This document shows positions 36,508 to 45,283 of a DNA stretch of 64,000 nt, one piece after another. A program made the position numbers and the translations under genes. Numbering within the stretch: the stretch's first letter is position 1; every line of letters starts with the position of its first letter. This DNA comes from Agrobacterium tumefaciens (GTDB lineage: Bacteria; Pseudomonadota; Alphaproteobacteria; Rhizobiales; Rhizobiaceae). The notes under the pieces were generated by a model. It did no database searches and was not told where the DNA came from. It saw only the letters and a list, made by a program, of their open reading frames with translations. The DNA is taken from positions 1,302,001 through 1,366,000 of the forward strand of contig NZ_CP039903.1 of the NCBI RefSeq assembly GCF_005221385.1. The letters are read 5' to 3'.

Positions 36508-37467
36508 TCAGCCGCGCTCCCCCGTCACAATTGCCGCGCGGATGACCGAAAGCACGCGCTCCGGCTTGATATCCGTGCAGACAAGCTGGCTTGGATGCCC
36601 GTCCCAGTCACCTGGCGGGAAGGCGCGGCCATCCGGCTTCTGGATGGTCTGGCCATCGGCAAGCCCACCGCAGACGACGCGCACCGGGCCGTTACGGGTC
36701 TCAAACAGATCAGGTGCGACGAGGTAGACGCAGGCGCAGCTGTCATGCACCACCATGCCGTCGCCGGTGCGGGTCTTGTAGAAATCGATGTAGAATTGCG
36801 ACAGGTCGGACAGCAGCTGCACCGGCTTGCCGCCGGCCTTGGCCATCTCAGCCATGAAGGCGCTTGTCATCACCGTTTTCGTCGTCACGTCAAGACCGAC
36901 GACGACCACGCGCCAGGGCGCAGTAAAGACAAGATCGGCCGCTTCCGGATCGCCATGAATATTGGCCTCGGCCGCTGGCGACACATTGCCGTTCATGTCG
37001 AAGGCGCCGCCCATGACGATGACTTCTTTCACCAGCGCCGCAAAATCCGGCTCCTCGCGCAGCGCCAGCGCCAGATTGGTCATGCGACCGACGGCGATCA
37101 GCGTCACCTCACCCGGATTGGCCTTCACCGTCTCGATGATGAAACGATGCGCCGGACGCGGATCGAGCGGCAGATCGACGGTCTCAGGAATGTCGATATC
37201 GCCGAGGCCATTTTCGCCATGGATGAAGGTCGGCCAGTGGCCTTCCTTGCGGGCGGGATCGAAGGTTACGCCGGCGCCTTTCGCAACCGGCGCTGTCATC
37301 TGCCATTCCCGCTTCAGGAACAGCGCATTGCGGGTGGTGATATCGATGGGCGCATTGCCGAAAACCGTGGTGACGCCGATCAGATCGATATCGGGATGGC
37401 GATGCAGGAACAGAAGCGCCATTGCGTCATCTACACCGGGATCCGTATCGAATATCACTTTATGCAT
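36508..37467 (-). CDS. Inosine-uridine preferring nucleoside hydrolase family
   Basis: This 319-residue enzyme begins MHKVIFDTDPGVDDAMALL, the family calcium-binding signature with three aspartates. The later Asp is in HDSCACVYL (about 242-250). A conserved GGAFDMNGNVSPAAEANIHGDP stretch (about 157-178) lines the active site. It hydrolyses ribonucleosides to base and ribose in the cytoplasm for salvage. ATG 37467 has GAGGGC just upstream. It is divergent from the TSUP transporter gene. Whether pyrimidine or purine nucleosides are preferred is unknown. Confidence 0.92.
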   Translation of the reverse strand: MHKVIFDTDPGVDDAMALLFLHRHPDIDLIGVTTVFGNAPIDITTRNALFLKREWQMTAPVAKGAGVTFDPARKEGHWPTFIHGENGLGDIDIPETVDLPLDPRPAHRFIIETVKANPGEVTLIAVGRMTNLALALREEPDFAALVKEVIVMGGAFDMNGNVSPAAEANIHGDPEAADLVFTAPWRVVVVGLDVTTKTVMTSAFMAEMAKAGGKPVQLLSDLSQFYIDFYKTRTGDGMVVHDSCACVYLVAPDLFETRNGPVRVVCGGLADGQTIQKPDGRAFPPGDWDGHPSQLVCTDIKPERVLSVIRAAIVTGERG

Positions 37468-37648
37468 AATGCCCTCATCCGTATGTCTCAAGCGCCACCC
37501 GTTCTTCCGGCGACGCCACGGAAACATAGCGATAAGCGGCAGTACCGCAATCCCCCCAGGGGCAGCGGATCAGCGAGAAAAATATTGCGCGGCATTGCTT
37601 TCGGTGAAAGAAGAGGCCCTCTCCCTTCCGCCTGCCCGGACATCCCAA

Positions 37649-38452
37649 GTGCAAGACATCGCCCTCAACGTTTTCGTCGTTCTTTTCTGCGTCGCCATCT
37701 TTGCCGGATTTATCGATTCCATTGCCGGTGGCGGTGGGCTCATCACCATTCCGGCCATGCTGATCATGGGTATTGCGCCGCTCGACACGCTTGGCACCAA
37801 CAAGCTGCAGGCGCAGTTCGGCTCAGCCTCCGCCACTCTCGCTTACGCCAGACGCGGCCACGTCAATCTGCGGGAACAATTGCCGATGGCCATCATGGCC
37901 ATGCTCGGCGGCGGACTCGGTGCTGTCGCCGCCGCCTTCGTGCCATCGGGCGTGCTGCGCACCATTATGCCGTTCCTGCTGATTGCGATCGCGCTTTATT
38001 TCGCCTTCAAGCCACAGCTCAGCGATATCGACAGCCATCGCCGCATCACCCCCTTCGTCTTCGGCCTTACGGTAGCGCCGCTGGTGGGTTTTTATGACGG
38101 AGTTTTCGGTCCCGGCGCAGGTTCGTTTTACATGCTGGCCTTCGTGGCGCTTGCCGGCTTCGGCATGCTGAAGGCAACCGCCCATACCAAACTTCTGAAC
38201 CTCGGCTCGAATTTCGGCGGCTTCATCGTCTTCGCCATCGGCGGCGCGGTTCTGTGGAAACTGGGGCTCGCCATGGGGCTCGGCCAATTCGTCGGCGCGC
38301 AGATCGGCTCACGTTTCGCCATGAAAAACGGCGCGAAGATCATCCGCCCGCTTCTGGTTCTTTCGTGTCTGGCAATGGCGACGAAGCTGCTTGTCGATGC
38401 TTCGTCCGCCTGGTCCATCGCCACGATCTGGGAAACCATTTTCCCGAAATAA
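37649..38452 (+). CDS. TSUP/TauE-like permease (YfcA-like)
   Basis: This protein of about 267 residues has eight hydrophobic helices in two similar halves. The first-half signature AGFIDSIAGGGGLITIPAML (about 17-36) and the second-half FYDGVFGPGAGSF (about 149-161) are the TSUP repeats. Homologues export or import sulphur-containing anions; E. coli YfcA is the closest kind. The start is uncertain. GTG 37649 begins directly before the first helix, while GTG 37604 would add 15 residues. Neither has a strong ribosome binding site. Confidence 0.85.
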   Translation: MQDIALNVFVVLFCVAIFAGFIDSIAGGGGLITIPAMLIMGIAPLDTLGTNKLQAQFGSASATLAYARRGHVNLREQLPMAIMAMLGGGLGAVAAAFVPSGVLRTIMPFLLIAIALYFAFKPQLSDIDSHRRITPFVFGLTVAPLVGFYDGVFGPGAGSFYMLAFVALAGFGMLKATAHTKLLNLGSNFGGFIVFAIGGAVLWKLGLAMGLGQFVGAQIGSRFAMKNGAKIIRPLLVLSCLAMATKLLVDASSAWSIATIWETIFPK

Positions 38453-38510
38453 GTGAGAGGCAAAGCGCCTTCGCTCATTCAGGCGATCGACGGGAATGGG
38501 GCTCTTTGCG

Positions 38511-39206
38511 TCAGCCGGTGGCGCGACGTCTGCGATCGGCGATTTCCCTGATCACCACCATGGCGCCGATAAGCTTGTAGGCGGAAGAATAACAGGGCGA
38601 CATTTCCAGCGACTTGACGACCGTGTGGCCGTTCTGGTCTTCCGCATAGGTGTATTTCGACGTATCGCCCTTGAAGCAATTGTCGAGCTTTTCGCGCAGA
38701 TGGTTCTGGAAGCGGTGAACGCCGACCAGCTCGGCGATATGGCACCCCAAAAGCCCTTCCGGCGCATTGCGCTGGAATGCATCGAGCGCATTGGCGAAGG
38801 ACACGCGATAACCGGGAGAAACGATAACCACCGGCTCGTCGAGGTCGTTGAGCATGTCCTCATCGAGGATCAGGTGGCGGTGATGCCATTCCAGGCTATC
38901 CTCGTCCTCGTCGCCGATGACCTTTGCCTTGAGCGGCATGCCGACATACCGGTCAACCAGGGTTCGCAGAAGCTCGGAATTGCGCTGCACGCAGCCAAGG
39001 TCTTCCGCCTCGTGGTTGAGGAGGTCGATGGCGAAGCGGAACTGCTCGCGAATATCTTCCGAGCTTTCAGTCTGACGGCCGACAATACGCTCGAGAAGCT
39101 GCTCCAGTTCACGTTCCAGCACTGCGATCTTGTTGGCTTCGTTTTTGCCAACGGCAGATTGCAGTTCCGTATAACGCAGCCAGAACAGCTCTATCAAATC
39201 TTTCAA
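38511..39206 (-). CDS. PAS-domain protein with N-terminal coiled coil
   Basis: This protein of about 231 residues has a long charged helix at its N-terminus (about 15-75), rich in K and E with leucine heptads. A PAS fold follows (about 115-225), containing DEPVVIVSPGYRVSFANALDAF. There is no HTH, kinase or cyclase domain. I chose TTG 39206 with GGGAGAG about 5 bases upstream; GTG 39233 is the other choice. It probably signals through a partner by dimerisation of the coiled coil. The ligand is unknown. Confidence 0.75.
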   Translation of the reverse strand: MKDLIELFWLRYTELQSAVGKNEANKIAVLERELEQLLERIVGRQTESSEDIREQFRFAIDLLNHEAEDLGCVQRNSELLRTLVDRYVGMPLKAKVIGDEDEDSLEWHHRHLILDEDMLNDLDEPVVIVSPGYRVSFANALDAFQRNAPEGLLGCHIAELVGVHRFQNHLREKLDNCFKGDTSKYTYAEDQNGHTVVKSLEMSPCYSSAYKLIGAMVVIREIADRRRRATG

Positions 39207-39485
39207 CCCAACTCTCCCTGAACGGGCAAACACCCCGCTCTCAATCCGAAAGGATAGACCCTTTATCCCTGATCATAGCCTCTTTGCGCTTAAAAATGAC
39301 GTAACGAAGCGCAAAAACGCCATCGGGATTGTTGTCCAAAATATCACAGCCACCGCTGTTTTTTCAATTTCGATAATCCATGAACGAAAAATGAGGTTCC
39401 ACTAATATGGAAAAATGTCGAAACGCACAATTTCCCGGCCGAATTTAATATAAACCGCGGAAAATCCGGCTGCGCCGCAATCGCC

Positions 39486-40424
39486 TCAGATCTGGTGTTT
39501 CACGTCCCAGCGGTCGTGATACCACAGCCACTGTCCGGGATATTCGCGCACCCAGCTTTCCACCTTGTCGTTCAGCAGCTGCGCGGTTGCCTGAATATCG
39601 ACATTGCCCTTTTCATCGCGCGGAATCTCGACCTTCGGCTCGATTTCCAGCCGGTAGCGATTATCCGGCAGACGCACGCAGCGGGCGGGATAAACATCGC
39701 AGTTGAACTGCCGCACCAGCTTGGCAAGCAGCGGATTGGTGCGAACCTCAAGCCCGAAGAACTTCGTCGTCAGGCCCTTGCTGAACTTCTGGTCAACGAG
39801 AACGCCGACACCGCCGCCCCTTTCCAGCTGCCGCGCCAGCGCGAAGGACGAGCCGGCATGCGACGGCACGAGATTACCCATGCGCTCCTTGCGGAAATTG
39901 AACACCTTGTCGGCGACATACGGATTGTTTGGCGGACGAAACAGCACCGTCACGTCCAGACCGAAGGCAGAACTCGCGACAGGCAGCAGCTCGAAATTAC
40001 CGCTATGGGCGGTAAAGACGATGAAGGGCCGCGGATTGTCGCGTAGCTCAAGGAATGTCGAAATGCCCTCGACCTGAATGCGCCCCGGCTCGTTCTTTTC
40101 CGGATCGAAATCAAACAGCCGATCGAGAAACACATATTCCGCCGCCAGCCGCCCCATATTGGCCCAGCTATCCATGGCGATCGCAAGCCGTTCTTCCTCG
40201 GATTTTTCCGGAAAGGCACGCGCCAGATTGTAGAGCATCAGCTTGTGGCGGCCGGTTTTCGGCCCCACGAAGCGCGCCAGCCGGTCGGCGGCGCGAATGC
40301 CCGCATCGGCCGGAAAAAGCTTCAGCAGATTGAGAAGGCCGAAGGCGAATGTCGCAATCAGCCATTGCCGGAAGTGGTCCAGTTTCAGGACGATCCGCGT
40401 GAGGAATAATTTCACGATGGTCAA
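39486..40424 (-). CDS. lpxXL: Lipid A very-long-chain acyltransferase LpxXL
   Basis: This 312-residue acyltransferase of the LpxL/HtrB family has an N-terminal membrane anchor (about 18-38). The HX4E catalytic motif is HSGNFE (His140, Glu145). In Rhizobium, LpxXL transfers the 27-hydroxyoctacosanoyl chain from AcpXL to lipid A at the inner membrane. The assignment rests on its place at the end of the acpXL cluster, next to the Adh-like gene. Its ATG overlaps the adh2XL stop by four bases (ATGA). Confidence 0.9.
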   Translation of the reverse strand: MTIVKLFLTRIVLKLDHFRQWLIATFAFGLLNLLKLFPADAGIRAADRLARFVGPKTGRHKLMLYNLARAFPEKSEEERLAIAMDSWANMGRLAAEYVFLDRLFDFDPEKNEPGRIQVEGISTFLELRDNPRPFIVFTAHSGNFELLPVASSAFGLDVTVLFRPPNNPYVADKVFNFRKERMGNLVPSHAGSSFALARQLERGGGVGVLVDQKFSKGLTTKFFGLEVRTNPLLAKLVRQFNCDVYPARCVRLPDNRYRLEIEPKVEIPRDEKGNVDIQATAQLLNDKVESWVREYPGQWLWYHDRWDVKHQI

Positions 40425-41449
40425 TCCATCCGCAGAACGATCTTGCCGAACACCTGACGCGTTTCCATACGCTCCAGCGCCCGGTCGATATCGTCGAAGG
40501 TTACTTCGGTGTCGATGACCGGATGAACGATGCCGCGGGCCATCTTCTGCATGGCATTGGCCATGTTTTCCATGCGGCAGCCGAAGGAGCCGAGCAGCTT
40601 CAATTGCTGCTGGAACAACATCATCAGGTTGATGTCGGTGGATACGCCCGAGGTGGAGCCGCAGGTGACGAGACGGCCGCCGCGCTTCAGCGAGAACATC
40701 GAGGCGACGAAGGTGTCCTTGCCGACATGTTCAAACACCACGTCAACACCCTTCTTTTTCGTCAGCTTGCGCACGACGCCTTCGAAACGGTCTGTCCGGT
40801 AGTTGATGACGTGATCGGCGCCGAGCGCCTTGGCACGCTCGATCTTGTCGTCGGAGCCGACTGTCGTAATGACGGTGCAGCCCATCTTCTTGGCAAGCTG
40901 GATCGCCGCCGTGCCGATGCCGGAACCGCCGGCATGAACGAGGATCGTTTCGCCCGGCTCAAGCTTGGCATTGTCGAACAGCATGTGCTCGACAGTGCCG
41001 AAAGTCACCGGTGCAAGTGCGGCGGCAACGGCGTCAATACCATGCGGAGCCGGCACGAGCTGGCGGGCGGGAATATTGATCTTTTCCTGCGCGAACCCGT
41101 CGAGATGGAAACCGTGCACGCCCTGAACATGTTCGCACAGATTGTCACGACCTTCGCGGCAAGGCTTGCACAGCCCGCAGGTGCGCGCGCCATAAACCGC
41201 GACGAGCTGGCCCGGCAGCACATTCGAAACGCCCGGACCGATGGCTTCCACCACGCCGGAAGCCTCGGCACCAATGGTAAGCGGCATCTTGCGCTTGGCG
41301 AAAGCCATGCCGCGCCAGCCCCACACATCGATATGGTTGAGCGCCACGGCCTTGACGCGCAGCGTCACCTCGCCCGGACCAGGTGCATCCGGTTCGGGCA
41401 GGTCCACTTTTTCGAGCTTCCGGTCGTCCACGAGTTGAAGAGCGCGCAT
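40421..41449 (-). CDS. adh2XL: Zinc-type oxidoreductase of the acpXL cluster
   Basis: This 342-residue medium-chain dehydrogenase/reductase keeps the four structural-zinc cysteines (91, 94, 97 and 105). It has lost the catalytic zinc ligands: the usual catalytic Cys is Asn38 (ALNHID) and the GHE His is Ala61 (GAE). It retains the nucleotide turn AGGSGIGTAAIQ (about 173-184). This resembles quinone/enoyl reductases rather than alcohol dehydrogenases. Given the cluster, it may reduce the enoyl intermediate during very-long-chain elongation. The symbol follows the rhizobial cluster naming. Confidence 0.85.
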   Translation of the reverse strand: MRALQLVDDRKLEKVDLPEPDAPGPGEVTLRVKAVALNHIDVWGWRGMAFAKRKMPLTIGAEASGVVEAIGPGVSNVLPGQLVAVYGARTCGLCKPCREGRDNLCEHVQGVHGFHLDGFAQEKINIPARQLVPAPHGIDAVAAALAPVTFGTVEHMLFDNAKLEPGETILVHAGGSGIGTAAIQLAKKMGCTVITTVGSDDKIERAKALGADHVINYRTDRFEGVVRKLTKKKGVDVVFEHVGKDTFVASMFSLKRGGRLVTCGSTSGVSTDINLMMLFQQQLKLLGSFGCRMENMANAMQKMARGIVHPVIDTEVTFDDIDRALERMETRQVFGKIVLRMD

Positions 41450-41558
41450 ATTTCAGTCCTTCGCCCAAGGGCGTTTATCTGGGGGCGTTTATCTAAAGGG
41501 CTATTCCAGCAAACCTCTGTAACGGTTTTGCGGCCGGAATGCGTAATCAAAGAAGCGA

Positions 41559-41592
41559 GAGCGTTTCCGGATTGTTCGGGCCGGAAACGCTC
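41559..41592 (-). terminator. Perfect hairpin between fabF1XL and adh2XL
   Basis: GAGCGTTTCCGG and CCGGAAACGCTC form a 12-bp perfect stem with a 10-base loop. It is followed on the minus strand by a pyrimidine-rich but not pure T tract. It may act as a partial terminator or mRNA processing/stability element inside the cluster, which would lower adh2XL and lpxXL relative to the upstream genes. Confidence 0.5.
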
Positions 41593-41611
41593 CTGTTGAT
41601 GGCGAAACCGG

Positions 41612-42895
41612 TTAAGCCGGTTCCCGCGTCATGACAAGGCTTGCATTCTGCCCGCCAAACCCGAAGGAGTTGGAGAGAACTGCGCTCACCTGAGCATCCC
41701 GCTTCACATTCGGCACCACGTCGAGCGTGATGGTCGGATCGGGATTGTTGTAGTTGATCGTCGGCGGCAATGTGCCGGTCAGCATGGTCTGCAGCGAGAA
41801 CACCGCTTCCACGGCGCCGGCGGCCGTCAAGGTATGGCCGATCATCGACTTGTTGGACGACAGCGGAATATCCTTCAGGCCTTCGCCGAAGACGGCGAGC
41901 ATGGAGCCATATTCCATCTTGTCGTTTTCCGGCGTCGAGGTGCCGTGAGCGTTGATGTAACCGATATCGCTTTCGGCCACGCCCGCATCGGCGAGTGCCG
42001 CGCGGATCGTCGCAATCGCCGGGCCGCCATCGGGCGAAGAGCGCGTGCGGTGGAAGCTGTCGGCCTTTTCACCGGCGCCCTTGATGATGCCGAGCACCTT
42101 TGCGCCGCGTGCGACGGCGGCTTCAAGCGATTCCAGCACCAGCGTTGCCGCACCTTCGGCAATCACGAAACCGTCGCGATCCTTGCTGAACGGCTTGGAG
42201 GCCTTTTCCGGCGGATCGTTCTGGGTTGAAAGTGCAGACAGCAGCGAAAAGCGGATCAGTGCCTCGGCGCTGACCGAACCGTCGGTCGCAACCGTCAGCG
42301 CCCGTTCGGTGCGGCCCTGGCGGATCGCCTCGACGCCGAGCTGGATCGCAGTCGCGCCGGATGCACAGGCGGTGGACAGCGTGACCGGCAGGCCGCGTGT
42401 ACCAAAGCGGTCGGAAAGACGCTCGGAAATCGCGCCGAAAAGTGCTGCTTCCTGGAAGGCCGGATCGGGGCGCTGGCGCAACGCCGTCATGAACCGCTCA
42501 TAGGCGTCGCCAGGCTGGGCAGCCGGCGGCGAACGGTCGGCAAGCTCGAAACGTGCGCTCCATTCCGGCTCGATCGGCGGTGCTGCGAGAAACAGCGGCC
42601 CATCGAAATCACCCGATATACCGGCCTGCGCCAGAGCTTCGATGGTGGTTTCACGCGCGAAGGCATAGGAGCGCTCGACGGAGTTCGGAACCGGGATATT
42701 GATGAAATCCACAGTGCCGCTGATGCGGGTGGAAAGCCCCTCGGTCGGGAAACGGGTGATCTTGTGGATGCCCGACTTGCCAGATGTCAGCGCCGCCCAG
42801 TTATCGGCAAGCCCCTGCCCCAGCGACGTGATGATACCCATGCCGGTCACGGCGACGATCGGGCGACCGAGATGATCCTTGAAATTGGAAGTCAT
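41612..42895 (-). CDS. fabF1XL: Beta-ketoacyl-ACP synthase FabF1XL (active)
   Basis: This 427-residue thiolase-fold condensing enzyme keeps the full Cys-His-His triad: Cys177 in STACASG, His317 in NAHGTSTP and His354 in KSMIGHTLTAAG. It would elongate acyl-AcpXL by two carbons per cycle. GAGGAG precedes ATG 42895. It lies next to FabF2XL, which lacks the catalytic residues, suggesting they work as a pair. Confidence 0.92.
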   Translation of the reverse strand: MTSNFKDHLGRPIVAVTGMGIITSLGQGLADNWAALTSGKSGIHKITRFPTEGLSTRISGTVDFINIPVPNSVERSYAFARETTIEALAQAGISGDFDGPLFLAAPPIEPEWSARFELADRSPPAAQPGDAYERFMTALRQRPDPAFQEAALFGAISERLSDRFGTRGLPVTLSTACASGATAIQLGVEAIRQGRTERALTVATDGSVSAEALIRFSLLSALSTQNDPPEKASKPFSKDRDGFVIAEGAATLVLESLEAAVARGAKVLGIIKGAGEKADSFHRTRSSPDGGPAIATIRAALADAGVAESDIGYINAHGTSTPENDKMEYGSMLAVFGEGLKDIPLSSNKSMIGHTLTAAGAVEAVFSLQTMLTGTLPPTINYNNPDPTITLDVVPNVKRDAQVSAVLSNSFGFGGQNASLVMTREPA

Positions 42896-42907
42896 GGTCT
42901 ATTCTCC

Positions 42908-44104
42908 TCAAACGTCGCGGGACAGAACGGCGACACCTTCGCCGCGCACATGGCCGACAGTGGTGACGACGGCTTCACTGGCCGCCTCGCCCATCTGCTT
43001 TTCCGCAGCCGCATCGAAGGCAGGAACCTTCGCACCGCTTTCAAGCGTCAGCGCCGCCAGAGCCAGTCCGAGCGGAAACTGCGCTTCAAGTCCATGGCCG
43101 GTGATACCGCCAAAACCGCGAATGACGGCCTGCGGCAGCGCCTTTTCGAGAATATCCTTCTCACGCCGGGTCACCTCGTCATAACCGCTCGCACCGGAGA
43201 ATACGACGGTCGCGGCGCTGTCCTTTGCAGGCGCAAGCAGCCGCTCCATACGCTTTTCCATGCGGCCGTCATCGCGGCTGCCACGATCGCCCTCGATGGC
43301 GTCGATGCGGGCATAGATACGTGCGCCGCGCTCGCTGGCGTGCTTGCGCGATTCCAGCACGAGGAATGCGCCGAGCGAACCGGAAATCATGCCGCCGCCA
43401 TCCTGGTCGCCACGCGACCACAACGGCTGCCAGCCACCCTGCGCATGCGCGCCGATCGCCTCGAACAGCAGGATCATGTCGGGACGTTCGGCCGAAAAGG
43501 CGCCGCCAACCAGCGCATGGCTCGATTCGCCGGAACGAATGCGGTGAAACGCGGTTTCGACGGCGGAGATACCTGCCGCCTCCTCACCCATGAAGGTGCG
43601 GGAAGACCCGGTGACCTTGTGCACGATGGAGATATTGCCGGCCATCAGATTGGAAAGCTGGGCGAGAAACAGCGTCGGACGCAGTTCGGTCGTCAGCTTC
43701 TCGTTGAGCAGCTTTTCGCGGTCGTTACGCTTCAGCGCTTCATCGACAATCAGCGTATCGACATTGATGTCGCGCTCACCGCCGCCGGCCGCAACGATCA
43801 TGTCCATGGTGGCGCAGGCTTCGGCATTTTCCTTCAGCCCGGCATCATCGAGCGCGAGGCCAGCGGCGAACACGCCGAGGCGCTGCCAGTTTTCCATCTG
43901 GCGTTGGTCGCCGCGCTTGGCAATCTGCGCGGACCAGTCAATTTCCGGCATGGGATGAACCGGATAGGGTTTGAATTTTTCGGTCTCGACAATCGTCGCC
44001 GGCGCGGCTGCTCCCGAAAGAAGCGCAACATGCGCCTGGCTGCCGACGCCGTGACAGGTCACGATGCCGACCCCCGTTATCACCACATCATTGTCAGATT
44101 TCAT
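42908..44104 (-). CDS. fabF2XL: Beta-ketoacyl-ACP synthase homologue FabF2XL (no active-site Cys)
   Basis: This 398-residue protein has the condensing-enzyme fold but not its triad. Where FabF reads TACASG this one reads GEEAAG (173-178), which puts Glu175 at the cysteine position by hand alignment. The NAHGT loop is replaced by FSGASGYD (302-309). His337 in ITGHGLEA is kept. It resembles the chain-length-factor partner of polyketide KS pairs. It starts 12 bases before fabF1XL, in keeping with a 1:1 heterodimer. Confidence 0.88.
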   Translation of the reverse strand: MKSDNDVVITGVGIVTCHGVGSQAHVALLSGAAAPATIVETEKFKPYPVHPMPEIDWSAQIAKRGDQRQMENWQRLGVFAAGLALDDAGLKENAEACATMDMIVAAGGGERDINVDTLIVDEALKRNDREKLLNEKLTTELRPTLFLAQLSNLMAGNISIVHKVTGSSRTFMGEEAAGISAVETAFHRIRSGESSHALVGGAFSAERPDMILLFEAIGAHAQGGWQPLWSRGDQDGGGMISGSLGAFLVLESRKHASERGARIYARIDAIEGDRGSRDDGRMEKRMERLLAPAKDSAATVVFSGASGYDEVTRREKDILEKALPQAVIRGFGGITGHGLEAQFPLGLALAALTLESGAKVPAFDAAAEKQMGEAASEAVVTTVGHVRGEGVAVLSRDV

Positions 44105-44313
44105 CGTCTGTCATCCTTTGCAGCCGGCCCCATCGGAATGGTCACGGCTATCCAACAGCGGTCGCAAACGACCGCTCCATGCGTTGCGGAATAAAGCGCG
44201 CGGTGCGGATTGGCAATGGTGAAGGCCCGTTCGGCCATCGCCAGCCCACGATTTTCATGCATCGAAACCGGGCCGACGGAAAAAACGCCCTCTTTCGAAA
44301 CGGGCGGAAGCGC

Positions 44314-44793
44314 TTATTTCTGCGCATCCGCGGCAATGGCCGCCATCAGGCCGACTTCTTCGGCCCGCTTCTTTACGATGGGACCGAGAGGGATTTCGCT
44401 GAAGGGCATGGTGCGCAGTTTCAGCTGCGCGTCGCAGACCTTCTTGCCATCGCTGGTAATCTTCGCCTTGGTAACCGCAAAGCCCGAACCGTCATGTTCC
44501 AGCACGGCCTCGATGTCGAGAACAGCGCCCGGCTCAACGAAGGTGCGCATCTTGGCGCCATCGACCGACATCAGGAACGGCATGGATGCAAAATCGCTGA
44601 ATGCCAGAACCAGCATGCCGGAGGCCTGCGCCATGGTCTCGATCAGAAGCACACCCGGAACCAGCGGCATGCCGGGAAAGTGGCCTTCGAAAACCGGGCT
44701 TTTGTCGGGAACGACGGACTGCGCCTTCAATGAGCGCGTCGTCATATCCACGGCCTCGACCTTGTCGATCATCTGAAAATATTCAAGCAACAT
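44314..44793 (-). CDS. fabZXL: 3-hydroxyacyl-ACP dehydratase FabZXL
   Basis: This 159-residue hot-dog-fold protein has the FabZ catalytic pair: His38 in FEGHFPGMPLVPG and Glu52 in LLIETMAQ. It would dehydrate the 3-hydroxyacyl-AcpXL intermediate. I chose ATG 44793 (MLLEYFQMID), typical of FabZ, rather than the longer frame from 44883. About 90 bases separate it from acpXL. The 209 bases between it and fabF2XL hold a short hairpin but no supported gene. Confidence 0.88.
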   Translation of the reverse strand: MLLEYFQMIDKVEAVDMTTRSLKAQSVVPDKSPVFEGHFPGMPLVPGVLLIETMAQASGMLVLAFSDFASMPFLMSVDGAKMRTFVEPGAVLDIEAVLEHDGSGFAVTKAKITSDGKKVCDAQLKLRTMPFSEIPLGPIVKKRAEEVGLMAAIAADAQK

Positions 44794-44884
44794 CCGTCCG
44801 GCCCGTCTCTGGTCGGTTGCGACCCGCCCAATGAAAGGCCGGGTCCAGAAAGAGAAATGCCCGCTTGACGCGGGCATCATCATC

Positions 44885-45163
44885 TCAGCCCTTGGCTGCG
44901 CGCAATTCGTCGATCTTGGCGCAGAGGTTCTTCAGCACGAAGTATTCTTCGGTGGAAACCTTGCCTTCGTTGACTTCCTGCGTCCACTGCTCGAGCGGAA
45001 TCTTGATGCCGAATTCCTTGTCGATGGCGAAAACGATATCCAGAAAGTCGAGGCTGTCGATGCCCAGATCGTCGATCGTGTGGCTTTCCGGCGTAATGGT
45101 TTCGCGGTCGATTTCGCTGGTTTCGGCGATAATGTCGGCAACCTTGTCGAATGTAGCTGTCAC
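44885..45163 (-). CDS. acpXL: Acyl carrier protein AcpXL
   Basis: This 92-residue acyl carrier protein carries Ser37 in [12 protein letters not shown] as the phosphopantetheine site. Its longer C-terminus ([20 protein letters not shown]) is characteristic of AcpXL rather than AcpP. It carries the very-long-chain acyl group destined for lipid A. GTG 45163 is spaced well from AAGG and gives the usual length; ATG 45169 would add two residues. It is the first gene of the cluster. Confidence 0.93.
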
Positions 45164-45192
45164 GCCCATAATCCTTATTGTCGTTCGTATGA

Positions 45193-45222
45193 ATTATCCT
45201 GTCTGACGCACCACATAGGCAA
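45193..45222 (-). promoter_or_regulatory. Candidate acpXL promoter
   Basis: On the minus strand TTGCCT (45222-45217) and GATAAT (45198-45193) are separated by 18 bases, about 30 bases upstream of the acpXL start. Prediction by eye. Confidence 0.45.
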
Positions 45223-45283
45223 GTCACACAAAAAAGCCAATGGTTTCGTGACGTAACTTTGAAATTTGCCGCAAAACTGTTGC

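Noticed and set aside
44148..44336. Open frame rich in Arg and Phe between fabZXL and fabF2XL
   Set aside because: It overlaps the end of fabZXL, has no binding site and its arginine-rich composition is typical of a wrong frame in GC-rich DNA.
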